Shown here: piece after piece, positions 11,086 through 19,763 of the stretch
How the letters are laid out: each line of letters starts with the position of its first letter
Position numbering within the stretch: the stretch's first letter is position 1
Assembly: GCF_009720385.1 (NCBI RefSeq)
Contig: NZ_WARX01000017.1
Location: forward strand, 248,001-312,000
Length of the DNA: 64,000 nt
Source of the DNA: Catellatospora vulcania
Lineage (GTDB): Bacteria > Actinomycetota > Actinomycetes > Mycobacteriales > Micromonosporaceae
Direction of reading: 5' to 3'
Translations under genes and position numbers: made by a program
Notes under the pieces: generated by a model
The model's database searches: none
What the model saw: the letters and a program-made list of their open reading frames with translations, nothing else
What the model was told of the DNA's origin: nothing

Positions 11086-13916
11086 GAGAAGACGAGCTCG
11101 CTGACGATGATGCCCGGTGCGTCGTAGACCAGGTATAGGTCGGTCCGGCCGGATGTGCCCAGCGGGCAGCTGATCTTCTGGTACGCGTACCGGCCCTCGC
11201 CGGCCCCGACCGCCTCGGCCAGCACCTCGCCGTCGAGCGGGTCGTCGGCCACCAGCGCCACCCGGCCCGCGCCGCCCGCGACGGCGAAGACGACCTCGTC
11301 GCAGCCGGTCAGGTCGGTCGCGCCGAAGGACAGCCAGGCACCCGCGTCGGTGGCGCGCACCGCGTCGCCGCGCTCCGGGGCGGCGTCGACCAGCACCACG
11401 CCGCAGGCCTCGTCGTGGTCGATCGCCCGCAGCAGGCCGGGCAGCCGGCGCGCGCCGATGCGCTCGCCGCGTACGGTCAGCGTGGCGCAGCCGCGGATGT
11501 CGGTCGCCGAGCGGCCGGCCATCACCTTGTGCCGGGCCGCCTCCACCACGGGCCGTCCCGTGGTCACGTCCCAGAACGACAGGTCGGCGGCGGCCAGCGG
11601 GATGCTGACCACGGTCCGCTCGCCCGGTTCGAGCCGGATCCGGCGGAACCCGCGCAGCCGCCGCAGCGGCTGCTTGACCCGGGAACGCTGCTGGTGCGTG
11701 TAGAGCTGGACGACCTCCTCGCCGGCGCGCACCCCGACATTGCCCACCTCGACGGTCACCGTGACCGTGCCGTCGGCGTCGATCGTGTCGGCGTCCAGGC
11801 CGACCGCACCGTACTCGAACTCGCCCCAGCTCAGGCCGTGCCCGAACGGGTACAGCGGGGTGCCGCGGTAGTACAGGTACGTCGCGTCGCTGGTGATGAT
11901 GTCGTAGTCGTAGAGGTCGGGCAGCTCGCAGTGGCTGCGGTACCAGGTCTGCGGCAGCCGCCCGGCGGGCTCGGCGTCGCCGAACAGCACGTCGGCCAGC
12001 GCGTGCCCGAACTCCTGGCCGCCGTGGCTGCTCCACAGCACCGCGGGCAGGTGCACGTCGGCCCAGCTGATCGCGTACGGGTAGCTGCTGGTGAGCACGA
12101 GGGCGGTGCGCGGGTTGGCGGCGTACACGGCGCGCAGCAGTGCCTCCTGCGCGGGCGGCAGGGACAGGTTCTCCCGGTCCTCGGTCTCGCGTCCGTTGAC
12201 CAGGGGATGGTTGCCCAGCACCACGACCACGGCGTCCGCCTCGGCGGCCACGGCGGCGGCCTGTTCGGCCCCGCTGTGGCGCAGCTCCACCTGGAGCCGG
12301 GTCGCCTGCTCGTAGCTCGCGCCGACCGCGGCCACCCCGTCCTCGCCGACGACGAGGTAGCTGCGGCTCAGCTCGTGGTGCAGCGACAGCGTGCCATCGG
12401 CCCGCTCGACCAGCCGGAACGTCTCGTGCACGTCCCAGCCGTGCGGGCCGGGCGCGTCGGCGACCAGCAGGTTGTCGCGCACGGTCAGGTGCCGGCCGTT
12501 AGCGGCCGAGCGCAGCGCCAGCACGCTGGTGCCGTGGTGCCCGGCCGGGCCGGGGTGGCTGCCCCAGTCGAACACGTCGAAGCCGTGCGGATCCGCGAAC
12601 GCCCGCCGCAGCGGCACGGCCTCGTTGGGGTCGGCGACCGCGAGGTAGCCGCCGCCGACCAGGCGCAGCGCGACGCGGTCCGCGCCCTCGGCGAACGTCA
12701 CCTGGTCCGCGCCGAGCCGGGCGGCCAGCCCATCGCGCGCGGTGACCTGGTAGGGCAGCGTGCCGCTGTACCAGTCGGCCATCAGCTGGTCGCCGAGCGG
12801 GCCGACCACGGCGACCCGGCGCACCTGCTCCCGGTCGAATGGCAGCAGCCGGCACTCCTGCTTGAGCAGCACGATGCTGCGGGTCGCGGCCTCCCGGGCG
12901 AGGGCCTGGTGCGCGGGGCAGTTCACGGTGTCGGGGTCGAGGCCGGTGAACGGATTCGACTCGGCCGGGTCGAACTCGCCCAGCCGCAGCCGGATCGTCA
13001 GCGCCCGGCGCACCGCCGTGTCCACATCGGCCTCGGTGATGAGGCCACGGTCCAGGGCCTCGGTGATCCGCCCGATGGTGACGTGCGAGTTCGCATCGGC
13101 GTCGGTGAAGCTGTCCACCCCCGCCTTCAGCGAGGCGGCGTGGCTGGTCGCATGGTCGGGGAAGTAGGCCTGCTGGGCGGGGTCGGCCAGGTTGCTCGGC
13201 GCGTACGCGTCCGACACCACCAGCACCTCGTCGCCGGTCCAGGACCGCAGGTCGTCGTTCAGGTGCGGGCTGACGTGCGCGGGACGGCCGTTGACCAGGT
13301 TGTACGACGCCATCACGGCGACCGCAGCCCCGCTCTCGATCGCCGGGCGGTACGCGGGCAGCTCGTATTCGTGCAGCACCCGGGGGCCGAGGTTGCTGGA
13401 GCTGACACAGCGGTCGTTCTCGTTGTTGTAGCCGAGGAAGTGCTTCAGCGTCGGGGCCGTCTTCAGGTAGACGGGGTGGTCGCCGCGCAGTCCGCGTGCG
13501 TACGCCTCACCCATCAGCCCGGTCAGCCAGGCGTCCTCGCTGTAGCCCTCCTCGTTGCGGCCCCAGCGCGGGTCGCGCAGCGGGTTGACCACCGGCGCCC
13601 ACACGTTGAGGCCGGCGCCGGACGGGTCCTTGTGGTGGCTGGCACGCACCTCGTCGCCGACCGCGTCGCCGACCCGGCGCACCAGGTCCGGGTCCCAGCT
13701 CGCGCCGAGACCGACCGCCTGTGGGAACACCGTCGCCTCGCCGAGCCAGGCGAGCCCGTGCAGTGCCTCGGTGCCGGTGCGGAAACCGCCCACGGACAGC
13801 CGCGGCACAGGCGGCTGGTGCTGGTGCAGCAGCGCGATCTTCTCGGAGAGGGTGAGCCGGCCGAGCAGGTCGGCGACACGGTCGGACAGGCGGGCTGAGG
13901 GGTCGCGGAAGTTCAT
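11082..13916 (-). CDS. GH3 glycoside hydrolase (beta-glucosidase/beta-xylosidase type)
   Basis: 944 residues from ATG 13916, which is preceded by GAAGGAA. The frame stays open upstream to 14099 but runs through the operator region, so the longer version is rejected. GH3 N-terminal TIM barrel about 10-290 with LKHFLGYNNENDR and VLVVSDAYAPSNL (Asp236 as nucleophile); GH3 C-terminal domain split by an inserted beta-rich module (about 400-540, LVGGGYLAVADPNEAV...), an FN3-like domain near PLRRLRGFRRIRLEPGE, and a C-terminal CBM6-like stretch of about 130 residues. No signal peptide, so it probably works in the cytoplasm on imported oligosaccharides. Two perfect 16-bp palindromes lie upstream. It is first in a GH3, mini-ORF, lacI order. 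Confidence 0.88.
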   Translation of the reverse strand: MNFRDPSARLSDRVADLLGRLTLSEKIALLHQHQPPVPRLSVGGFRTGTEALHGLAWLGEATVFPQAVGLGASWDPDLVRRVGDAVGDEVRASHHKDPSGAGLNVWAPVVNPLRDPRWGRNEEGYSEDAWLTGLMGEAYARGLRGDHPVYLKTAPTLKHFLGYNNENDRCVSSSNLGPRVLHEYELPAYRPAIESGAAVAVMASYNLVNGRPAHVSPHLNDDLRSWTGDEVLVVSDAYAPSNLADPAQQAYFPDHATSHAASLKAGVDSFTDADANSHVTIGRITEALDRGLITEADVDTAVRRALTIRLRLGEFDPAESNPFTGLDPDTVNCPAHQALAREAATRSIVLLKQECRLLPFDREQVRRVAVVGPLGDQLMADWYSGTLPYQVTARDGLAARLGADQVTFAEGADRVALRLVGGGYLAVADPNEAVPLRRAFADPHGFDVFDWGSHPGPAGHHGTSVLALRSAANGRHLTVRDNLLVADAPGPHGWDVHETFRLVERADGTLSLHHELSRSYLVVGEDGVAAVGASYEQATRLQVELRHSGAEQAAAVAAEADAVVVVLGNHPLVNGRETEDRENLSLPPAQEALLRAVYAANPRTALVLTSSYPYAISWADVHLPAVLWSSHGGQEFGHALADVLFGDAEPAGRLPQTWYRSHCELPDLYDYDIITSDATYLYYRGTPLYPFGHGLSWGEFEYGAVGLDADTIDADGTVTVTVEVGNVGVRAGEEVVQLYTHQQRSRVKQPLRRLRGFRRIRLEPGERTVVSIPLAAADLSFWDVTTGRPVVEAARHKVMAGRSATDIRGCATLTVRGERIGARRLPGLLRAIDHDEACGVVLVDAAPERGDAVRATDAGAWLSFGATDLTGCDEVVFAVAGGAGRVALVADDPLDGEVLAEAVGAGEGRYAYQKISCPLGTSGRTDLYLVYDAPGIIVSELVFS

Positions 13917-13983
13917 CGCCGGGTTCCTTCGTCTGGGCGGACGGTCGGAAGATGCGTCGTGGAGTGGGCGGTGCGGCGGGGCT

Positions 13984-14048
13984 GTCGAAGCGCTTCGACT
14001 CTGGATCGAGAACGGGTCGCTCCTGATCCACAGTCGAAGCGCTTCGAC
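13984..14048. promoter_or_regulatory. Twin LacI-type operators before GH3
   Basis: GTCGAAGCGCTTCGAC occurs as a perfect 16-bp palindrome at 13984-13999 and again at 14033-14048, 49 nt centre to centre (close to five helical turns). TGGATC (14001-14006-region) and GATCCA between them form a further inverted pair. Identical sites nearly in helical phase suggest looping or cooperative repression of the GH3-lacI transcript. Confidence 0.75.
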
Positions 14049-14212
14049 GATCGTCTGAAAAAGACCCCGCCCGGCACGTGTTTCTGCCTGATTTCGCAAC
14101 GGAGTACGCCAGAGATTTACCGTGTCCCACCGGTTGTCGTCAAGGGAGCGTTCCCATGGCTGGTCGGCGCCGGTCCGCGCCCGAGCGGCTCAGCAGCGCC
14201 GATGCTCCGCCG

Positions 14213-15232
14213 TCAGCGCGGAAGAAGTTCCCGGGGCTCGGCCGGGCGGTAGGCCAGCGCCTCGGCGGGGCGCAGCCGGTCGCGCAGCCGGCCCAGCGCG
14301 CGCCGCGCCGCGACCGTGCGGCGCGGGCCGTCGACGTGGGCGTAGTGCAGGTGGTGCACCCGCCCCGGCCCGCTCCACCACGGCGAGCCGTCCTCGGACA
14401 CCGGATAGCCCAGCTCCCGCAGCCGCCCGCCCAGCTTCGCCTCGCACAGGGTGACCTGCCAGGGCTCCAGCCGGTCCCGCCAGCTGCCGACCCGCTCGGT
14501 GGTCACCGGCTCGTGGGTGAGGCGGTGCCAACTCTTGCGGCTGGGCACCGCGACGTCGGCCAGCCGGGCCGGCTCGGCCATCGCCGGGTCGTACTCCTCG
14601 CCCAGGAACCGGCAGATCGCCCGCAGCTCGGGCTCCGGGTCGGCGACCAGGTGCTCGTAGCGCACCTCGTGGTAGGAGTTCTCGTCCAGGATCCGCCGGG
14701 CGTACGCGGAGGAGTCCATCGCCCGCGCCCAGTCGGAGATCGCGTGGCACACGTCCTTGCCCTGCTGCCAGGGCGTCTCGCCGAGCGAGGCGACGCAGTC
14801 GCGGCCGTCGCGCACGATGTTGACGACCTGCGCGTCGGGGAACAGGCGCAGCAGCGGCCCCAGGTTGTTCAGGTACGCCGGGCGCTTGTCGCCCCAGCGG
14901 GGCTTGTCGAAGCGGCGCGCGTAGGCGCGGAACACGATGCCGAGCGCGGACCCGAGCGTCGGCGGCCCGGTCACGATCTCCTCGGTCACCGCGTCCGGGT
15001 CCAGGCCAAGGTCGGCGAAGGCGGTCTTGCCACCCGTGATCCACTCGGCGAGGCCGCGCCGGTTGGCCGGCTCGCGCAGGTCGCCGAAGCTCGCCCGGTC
15101 GGTGTACGCGCCGAGCAGGAACCGCGTCTCCGGGGGGATCGCGATGCGCGGGTGCGCGTGCAGCATGAGCTGAAGCATCGTGGTGCCCGACCGCGGGCAC
15201 CCCACGACGAAAACCGGCCGGTCACTGCCCAC
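14213..15232 (-). CDS. Sulfotransferase family protein
   Basis: 339 residues, GTG start at 15232. The N-terminus has the PAPS-binding P-loop of sulfotransferases (VFVVGCPRSGTTMLQ, about 7-21), and the centre has the second PAPS motif region (VVNIVRDGRDCVASL). The family moves sulfuryl groups from PAPS to sugars, lipids or small metabolites; the acceptor cannot be predicted. No signal peptide. The gene is isolated: the hairpin repeat at 15329-15391 lies on its 5' side and the GH3 operator region on its 3' side. The C-terminus is Arg/Ala-rich (RRALGRLRDRLRPAEAL). Confidence 0.85.
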   Translation of the reverse strand: MGSDRPVFVVGCPRSGTTMLQLMLHAHPRIAIPPETRFLLGAYTDRASFGDLREPANRRGLAEWITGGKTAFADLGLDPDAVTEEIVTGPPTLGSALGIVFRAYARRFDKPRWGDKRPAYLNNLGPLLRLFPDAQVVNIVRDGRDCVASLGETPWQQGKDVCHAISDWARAMDSSAYARRILDENSYHEVRYEHLVADPEPELRAICRFLGEEYDPAMAEPARLADVAVPSRKSWHRLTHEPVTTERVGSWRDRLEPWQVTLCEAKLGGRLRELGYPVSEDGSPWWSGPGRVHHLHYAHVDGPRRTVAARRALGRLRDRLRPAEALAYRPAEPRELLPR

Positions 15233-15328
15233 GAGTGGCTCCGTCCATAAGGGTGGCTTGTCCGGAATACACCCTTATTAACGACCCGTGAACAACCCAC
15301 GATGCGCGCCCCCACCCGCCCATCCCGT

Positions 15329-15391
15329 CGCAACTCTTAAAGAGTCGCGCCCTCACGAGCCGCCAGATGGCGCGACTCTTTAAGAGTTGCG
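15329..15391. repeat. Palindromic repeat family B, copy 1
   Basis: A perfect 23-bp stem: CGCAACTCTTAAAGAGTCGC... (15329-15351) pairs with 15369-15391; 17-nt spacer. The arm itself contains the smaller palindrome ACTCTTAAAGAGT. An identical arm core occurs at 56062-56124. It lies between the sulfotransferase start and the ROK gene's 3' end. Confidence 0.9.
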
Positions 15392-15462
15392 CCAGGGGTG
15401 GGGCGGGGTGGGCGGGCGCGCGGCGCGCGGCGGGGGCGGGGCGGGGTGGGCGTCGGCGGGGG

Positions 15463-16683
15463 TTAGAGGCGGGGGAGGCGGCCGGCGTCGACGTGGTCGA
15501 GGACGGTGGCGGCGCCGCCGGTGGCGGCTGCGCCGTGGTCGAGGATGGAGGCGACGACCTTCGCGCCGCCCTCTTCGGGGCCGATGCGGCGGGCCTTCAG
15601 CTCGGCCTCGACGGGTGGGAGTAGCCAGGGGGCGAGGGGGACGAAGTAGCCGCCGAGCACCACGACCTCGGGGTCGAGCAGGTTGGCCAGGATGGAGACG
15701 CCCTGGCCGAGGGCTCGGCCGACCTCGTCGAGGGCGTGCAGGGCCGCGGGGTCGTTGCTGCGCGCGCGGCGTACCACCTCGTCGACCTCGGGTTGCAGGT
15801 CGGTGATGTCGCCGTCGCCGGCCACCTCGGGCAGCACCCGCGCGATGATCGCGGTGATGCCCGCGATCGCCTCCAGGCAGCCGCGGCGGCCGCAGGCGCA
15901 CGGCGGGCCCTGCGGGTCGATGGTGATATGCCCGATCTCGCCGGGGAAGCCGCGGTGGCCGCGCAGCGGCTGGCCGTCGCTGATGATGCCCGCGCCGATG
16001 CCGACCTCGCCGGTCAGGTAGATCAGGTTCTGCGAGCCGGCGAACGCGCCGTAGCGCGACTCGGCCAGTACGGCGAGGTTCGCGTCGTTGTCCACGGCGA
16101 CCGGGAAGCCCGGTTCGCCGAGCGCGCGGTTGACGATGTCGCGCAGGTTGACGTCACGCCAGCCCAGGTTGGGGGCCATGATGACGACGCCGTCGGGGGA
16201 GACCAGGCCGGGCACGCCGACGGTCAGCCCGAGCACCCGGCGGTCCTCCTTCTGCACCCGGTTCACCGCACGCCGGCCGAGTGCCGCGATCGCGGTGGCG
16301 GCCTGCGCGGGGCTGGACGCGAGCCCGGCGAACGAGCGCCGCCAGGACAGCACCTGCTCCCCGGCCAGGTCGATGGCGACCGCGGTGAGGTAGTCGGCGT
16401 TGACCTCGATCCCGATGGCCGCGTACGGCGAGCCGTCGAGCACGAGCATGGTCGCCGGGCGTCCGATCCGGTGCTCGGTGAGCCCGGTCTCGCGCAGCAG
16501 CCGCCGCTCGATCAGGTCGGCGACGAGGCTGGACACGGTCGCCTTGTTGAGCCCGGTGGCGGCGGCGATCTCCGCGCGGGAGCATGGCGCGTGCCCGCGC
16601 ACGTAGCGCAGCACGACAGCCAGGTTCGTGGCCCTGACATCGGCGAAATCCGCCGGTTGAGGGCCGCGCTGCATGGTGATCAC
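15463..16683 (-). CDS. ROK-family (XylR/NagC-type) transcriptional regulator
   Basis: 406 residues from GTG 16683; an ATG three codons in (16674) is an equally possible start. N-terminal winged helix (PCSRAEIAAATGLNKATVSSLVADL in two segments, about 33-60), then a ROK sugar-kinase-like domain with GVPGLVSPDG, VDNDANLAVLAE, GEIGHI and the zinc motif CACGRRGCLE. It is divergent from an ABC sugar importer, and a candidate operator (16816-16841) lies between them. A second match to that operator between the GH31 and GH42 genes suggests control of alpha-xyloside/xyloglucan use. It probably binds a sugar inducer such as xylose; this is inferred from neighbours. Confidence 0.9.
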   Translation of the reverse strand: MITMQRGPQPADFADVRATNLAVVLRYVRGHAPCSRAEIAAATGLNKATVSSLVADLIERRLLRETGLTEHRIGRPATMLVLDGSPYAAIGIEVNADYLTAVAIDLAGEQVLSWRRSFAGLASSPAQAATAIAALGRRAVNRVQKEDRRVLGLTVGVPGLVSPDGVVIMAPNLGWRDVNLRDIVNRALGEPGFPVAVDNDANLAVLAESRYGAFAGSQNLIYLTGEVGIGAGIISDGQPLRGHRGFPGEIGHITIDPQGPPCACGRRGCLEAIAGITAIIARVLPEVAGDGDITDLQPEVDEVVRRARSNDPAALHALDEVGRALGQGVSILANLLDPEVVVLGGYFVPLAPWLLPPVEAELKARRIGPEEGGAKVVASILDHGAAATGGAATVLDHVDAGRLPRL

Positions 16684-16815
16684 CGTCTGCCCTCCGGTGT
16701 GGCTGCACTGGTCGCACCATCATGCCGTATGGAGCCGAAGGTGAGCAGCGCCGTGGACCCGACATGGATCCGCGGCATGGGAACGCTCCCTTGTGGTCAC
16801 CCTGACCTTCGGCTA

Positions 16816-16841
16816 GTTTGTTTAGTCGGAAGCCGAACTAA
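16816..16841. promoter_or_regulatory. Candidate ROK operator, site 1
   Basis: GTTTGTTTAG-N10-AACTAA. The AT-rich half-sites stand out in GC-rich DNA and resemble XylR-type ROK operators (TTAGTTTGTTT...ACAAACTAA). The same spaced motif recurs at 27984-28009 on the other strand. It lies 75 nt before the substrate-binding protein start. Confidence 0.65.
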
Positions 16842-16915
16842 CTGTACCTCGTAACCGTTCCACAGACACCCCTTTCCCTGATCCTGAGCTTGACAAATGA
16901 CGAAGGGAGCACGCC

Positions 16916-18586
16916 GTGGACAACCCCCTCGCGGGCGCGGCGGCGAACCGCCGATCGTTCCTGAGCCTGCTGGGCCTGGGCGCGATCGCCGTCGCGGGCA
17001 GTGGCACACTCGCCGCCTGCGGTGAGAAGGCGGCGGACACGGGCACTACGCAGCAGCTCGACAAGCTGCAGGCGGTCCTGCCCAAGTACCAGCCGCTGGA
17101 GCTGGTGCAGCCGGACATCAAGGGCGTCTCGCCGGTCGCCAACGGCTTCACCAAGTACCCGTCCGCGCTGGTCGACGCGATCGCCGAGAAGCCCGGCCGG
17201 GGCAGCACCATCACCACGATGACCCCGTACTGGGGGCAGGTGCCGGCGGGGCCGGGGCAGAACGCCTACCTCGACGCGATCAACGCGGAGCTGGGCGCCG
17301 TGGTCACCCCGGGCATCCAGGACGGCAACACGTACGCCGACAAGCTGAACGCGATCCTGCCCGCCCGGGACATCCCGGACGTGCTGTGCATCCCGTCCTG
17401 GGAGATCGGCAAGATCCCCAACTTCTCCGAGGCGACCAAGGCCCTGTTCGAGGACCTCACCGACCACCTCGCCGGGGACAAGGTCAAGCCGTACCAGATG
17501 CTGGCCAACCTGCCGACCGTGGCCTGGGGCAACGCGGTGTGGAACGAGCGGCTGATGGCGGTGCCGTGGCCCACCGACGGCCCGTACCCGTGGGCGCTGT
17601 TCTACCGCAAGGACCTCACCGACCCGGCGGGCGCGACCATCCCGAAGACGGCCGAGGAGCTGTACGCGTTCGGCAAGAAGATGACCGACCCGGCCAAGGG
17701 CGTATGGGCGTTCAACGACATCCAGGCCATGGTCGAGATGATCTTCAAGGTACCCGGCGCGAAGGAGGGCTGGCGCGCCAAGAGCGGCAAGGTCGAGTTC
17801 AAGTACGAGACCGAGGAGTTCAAGGCGGCGCTGGAGTTCCTGGCGAAGCTGTACAAGGACGGCCTGATCCACCCGGACGTGGTGGCCAGCAAGGGCGCCG
17901 ACGCGAAGCTGCTCTTCTCCAGCGGCAAGATCGCGATGATCCAGGACGGCGTGGGCGCGTGGCTCGGCGTCCAGGCCGAGCAGCAGAAGGTCACCGCCGG
18001 GTTCAACATGCAGCCGGTGCCGTTCTTCGCCGCCGACGGCAGCGCGCCGCTGGTGCACGGCTCGGGCGACCCGGTCTTCTACACCTTCGTGAAGAAGGGC
18101 CTGGGCAAGGAGAAGGTCGAGGAGATCCTGCGCATCCTCAACTTCGTCGCCGCGCCGCTGGGCACCAAGGAGTTCGAGCTCATCGAGTACGGCGTCGAGG
18201 GCAAGCACTTCACCAAGGGCGCCGACGGCTGGCCGGCCGGCACCGACCTGCAGGGCAAGGAGAAGGCCGACCAGTTCCGCTTCCTGGCCGGCACCGCGCC
18301 CACGATCAAGTACGACGCACGGGTTCCCAACTACGTGAACGATCTGATCAACTGGGAGAACGCCGCGGTCAAGAACCTCGAGGTCGACCCGTGGCTGGGC
18401 ATGAAGCTGGAGATGCCGGCGGGATACGTGAAGGTCAAGCAGCCGACCGAGGACAAGGTCAAGGACATCGCGCGGGGCCGCCGCCCGCTGTCCGACCTGG
18501 ACGCGGTGCTCAAGGAGTGGCGTGACGGGGGCGGCGAGGAAGGCCGCGCGTTCATGGCGAAGGCGCTGAGCGACGCCGGACGATGA
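16916..18586 (+). CDS. ABC sugar transporter substrate-binding lipoprotein
   Basis: 556 residues, GTG start at 16916 after GAAGGGAG. Twin-arginine-like signal with lipobox: RRSFLSLLGLGAIAVAGSG then LAAC, giving the lipidated Cys35. The size and order (large binding protein followed by two permeases) match the LplA-type oligosaccharide group of CUT1 importers. The binding domain fills the rest, with many Trp/Asp positions suited to sugar stacking (for example GAWLGVQAEQQK). First gene of a three-gene operon, separated by 13 nt from the next; no ATPase gene follows. Substrate is probably an oligosaccharide from plant wall polymers, inferred from context and the candidate ROK operator upstream. 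Confidence 0.9.
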   Translation: MDNPLAGAAANRRSFLSLLGLGAIAVAGSGTLAACGEKAADTGTTQQLDKLQAVLPKYQPLELVQPDIKGVSPVANGFTKYPSALVDAIAEKPGRGSTITTMTPYWGQVPAGPGQNAYLDAINAELGAVVTPGIQDGNTYADKLNAILPARDIPDVLCIPSWEIGKIPNFSEATKALFEDLTDHLAGDKVKPYQMLANLPTVAWGNAVWNERLMAVPWPTDGPYPWALFYRKDLTDPAGATIPKTAEELYAFGKKMTDPAKGVWAFNDIQAMVEMIFKVPGAKEGWRAKSGKVEFKYETEEFKAALEFLAKLYKDGLIHPDVVASKGADAKLLFSSGKIAMIQDGVGAWLGVQAEQQKVTAGFNMQPVPFFAADGSAPLVHGSGDPVFYTFVKKGLGKEKVEEILRILNFVAAPLGTKEFELIEYGVEGKHFTKGADGWPAGTDLQGKEKADQFRFLAGTAPTIKYDARVPNYVNDLINWENAAVKNLEVDPWLGMKLEMPAGYVKVKQPTEDKVKDIARGRRPLSDLDAVLKEWRDGGGEEGRAFMAKALSDAGR

Positions 18587-18599
18587 ACAGGGAGTCGCT

Positions 18600-19763
18600 G
18601 TGAAAGGCACCACCGACGCCGGTGGGCAGCAACCGGCGGGCCGCCCCACGGGTGGCCCGCCGGAGGCCGCGCTCGGCGCAACGGCCGGGTCCCTGGTGAC
18701 CCGGCCTCCTCTGACACCCGGGGACGCGCCGGAGGGCGACGCGCCCGTGCGCGGCGTGCCCGTGCCCCTGCGCGGCATACCCGCAGCCGCGGCCGCTTCG
18801 GCGCCGGCCCCGGCGGCGGCGCGTTCCCGGCGGCGGGTGCCGTTCGCGACCCGCTGGCGGCGGGACTGGCCGCTGCTGGTGATGAGCCTGCCCGCCGTGC
18901 TGCTGCTGCTGGTCTTCCACTACGTGCCCACGCTGGGCAACGTGGTCGCGTTCAAGGACTACCAGCAGTGGTCCGGCGACAACGCCGTCGAGGCGATCAT
19001 CAACAGCCCGTGGATCGGCTTCACCAACTTCGCCGAGCTGTTCGCCGACTCCCAGTTCTGGGACGCGCTGCGCAACACCCTGCTGATCACGACGTTCCAG
19101 CTGGTGTTCTTCTTCCCGCTGCCGATCGCGCTGGCCATCCTGCTCAACAGCGTCGTGTCGACCCGCCTGCGCGGCTTCGTGCAGACCGTGGTCTACCTGC
19201 CGCACTTCTTCAGCTGGGTGCTCGTCATCACGTTCTTCCTGCAGATGCTCGGCGGGGCCGGACTGCTCGCCCAGGTGCTGCGGGACAACGGGTTCCAGCC
19301 GTGGGACGTCATGACCAACCCGGACACCTTCATCCTGCTGGTCAGCTCCGAATCGCTGTGGAAGGACGTCGGCTGGGGGACCATCGTGTTCCTGGCCGCC
19401 CTGTCCGCGATCGACCAGAACCTGTACGAGGCAGCCGCCTCCGACGGGGCCAACCGCTGGCGGCGGCTGTGGCACGTCACCCTGCCCGGCCTGCGCCCGG
19501 TCGTGGTGCTGCTGCTCATCCTGCAGCTGGGCAACGCGCTGTCGGTCGGCTTCGAGCAGTTCATCCTGCAGCGCGACGCGGTGGGTCGGCAGGCCGCCGA
19601 GGTGCTCGACACCTACGTCTACTACCTCGGCCTGCTCCGGCAGGACTTCGGGCTCGGCGCGGCGGCCGGGCTGTTCAAAGCCCTGATCGGCCTGATCCTG
19701 ATCCTGGTCGCGAACCGGGTCGCGCGCCGCTTCGGCGAGGAGGGGGTGTTCGTCCGCTCATGA
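18600..19763 (+). CDS. ABC sugar transporter permease (LplB-type)
   Basis: 387 residues, GTG start at 18600 preceded by AGGGAG. The first 85 or so residues are a disordered, Gly/Pro/Ala-rich extension not usual in this family; the membrane part starts at WPLLVMSLPAVLLLLVFHYV and has about six helices. The EAA loop that contacts the ATPase is EAAASDGANRWRRLWHVTLPGL split across 19430-19497. The stop overlaps the next gene's start (ATGA at 19760-19763). A later internal start could remove the extension, but no better ribosome-binding site was seen. It forms the channel with the next product. Confidence 0.9.
   Translation: MKGTTDAGGQQPAGRPTGGPPEAALGATAGSLVTRPPLTPGDAPEGDAPVRGVPVPLRGIPAAAAASAPAPAAARSRRRVPFATRWRRDWPLLVMSLPAVLLLLVFHYVPTLGNVVAFKDYQQWSGDNAVEAIINSPWIGFTNFAELFADSQFWDALRNTLLITTFQLVFFFPLPIALAILLNSVVSTRLRGFVQTVVYLPHFFSWVLVITFFLQMLGGAGLLAQVLRDNGFQPWDVMTNPDTFILLVSSESLWKDVGWGTIVFLAALSAIDQNLYEAAASDGANRWRRLWHVTLPGLRPVVVLLLILQLGNALSVGFEQFILQRDAVGRQAAEVLDTYVYYLGLLRQDFGLGAAAGLFKALIGLILILVANRVARRFGEEGVFVRS

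Noticed and set aside
11415-13898. 827-codon plus-strand frame opposite GH3
   Set aside because: Antisense shadow; composition unlike a protein and no ribosome-binding site.
13917-14099. N-terminal extension of the GH3 frame
   Set aside because: It runs through both operator palindromes and encodes no conserved sequence; ATG 13916 has a ribosome-binding site.
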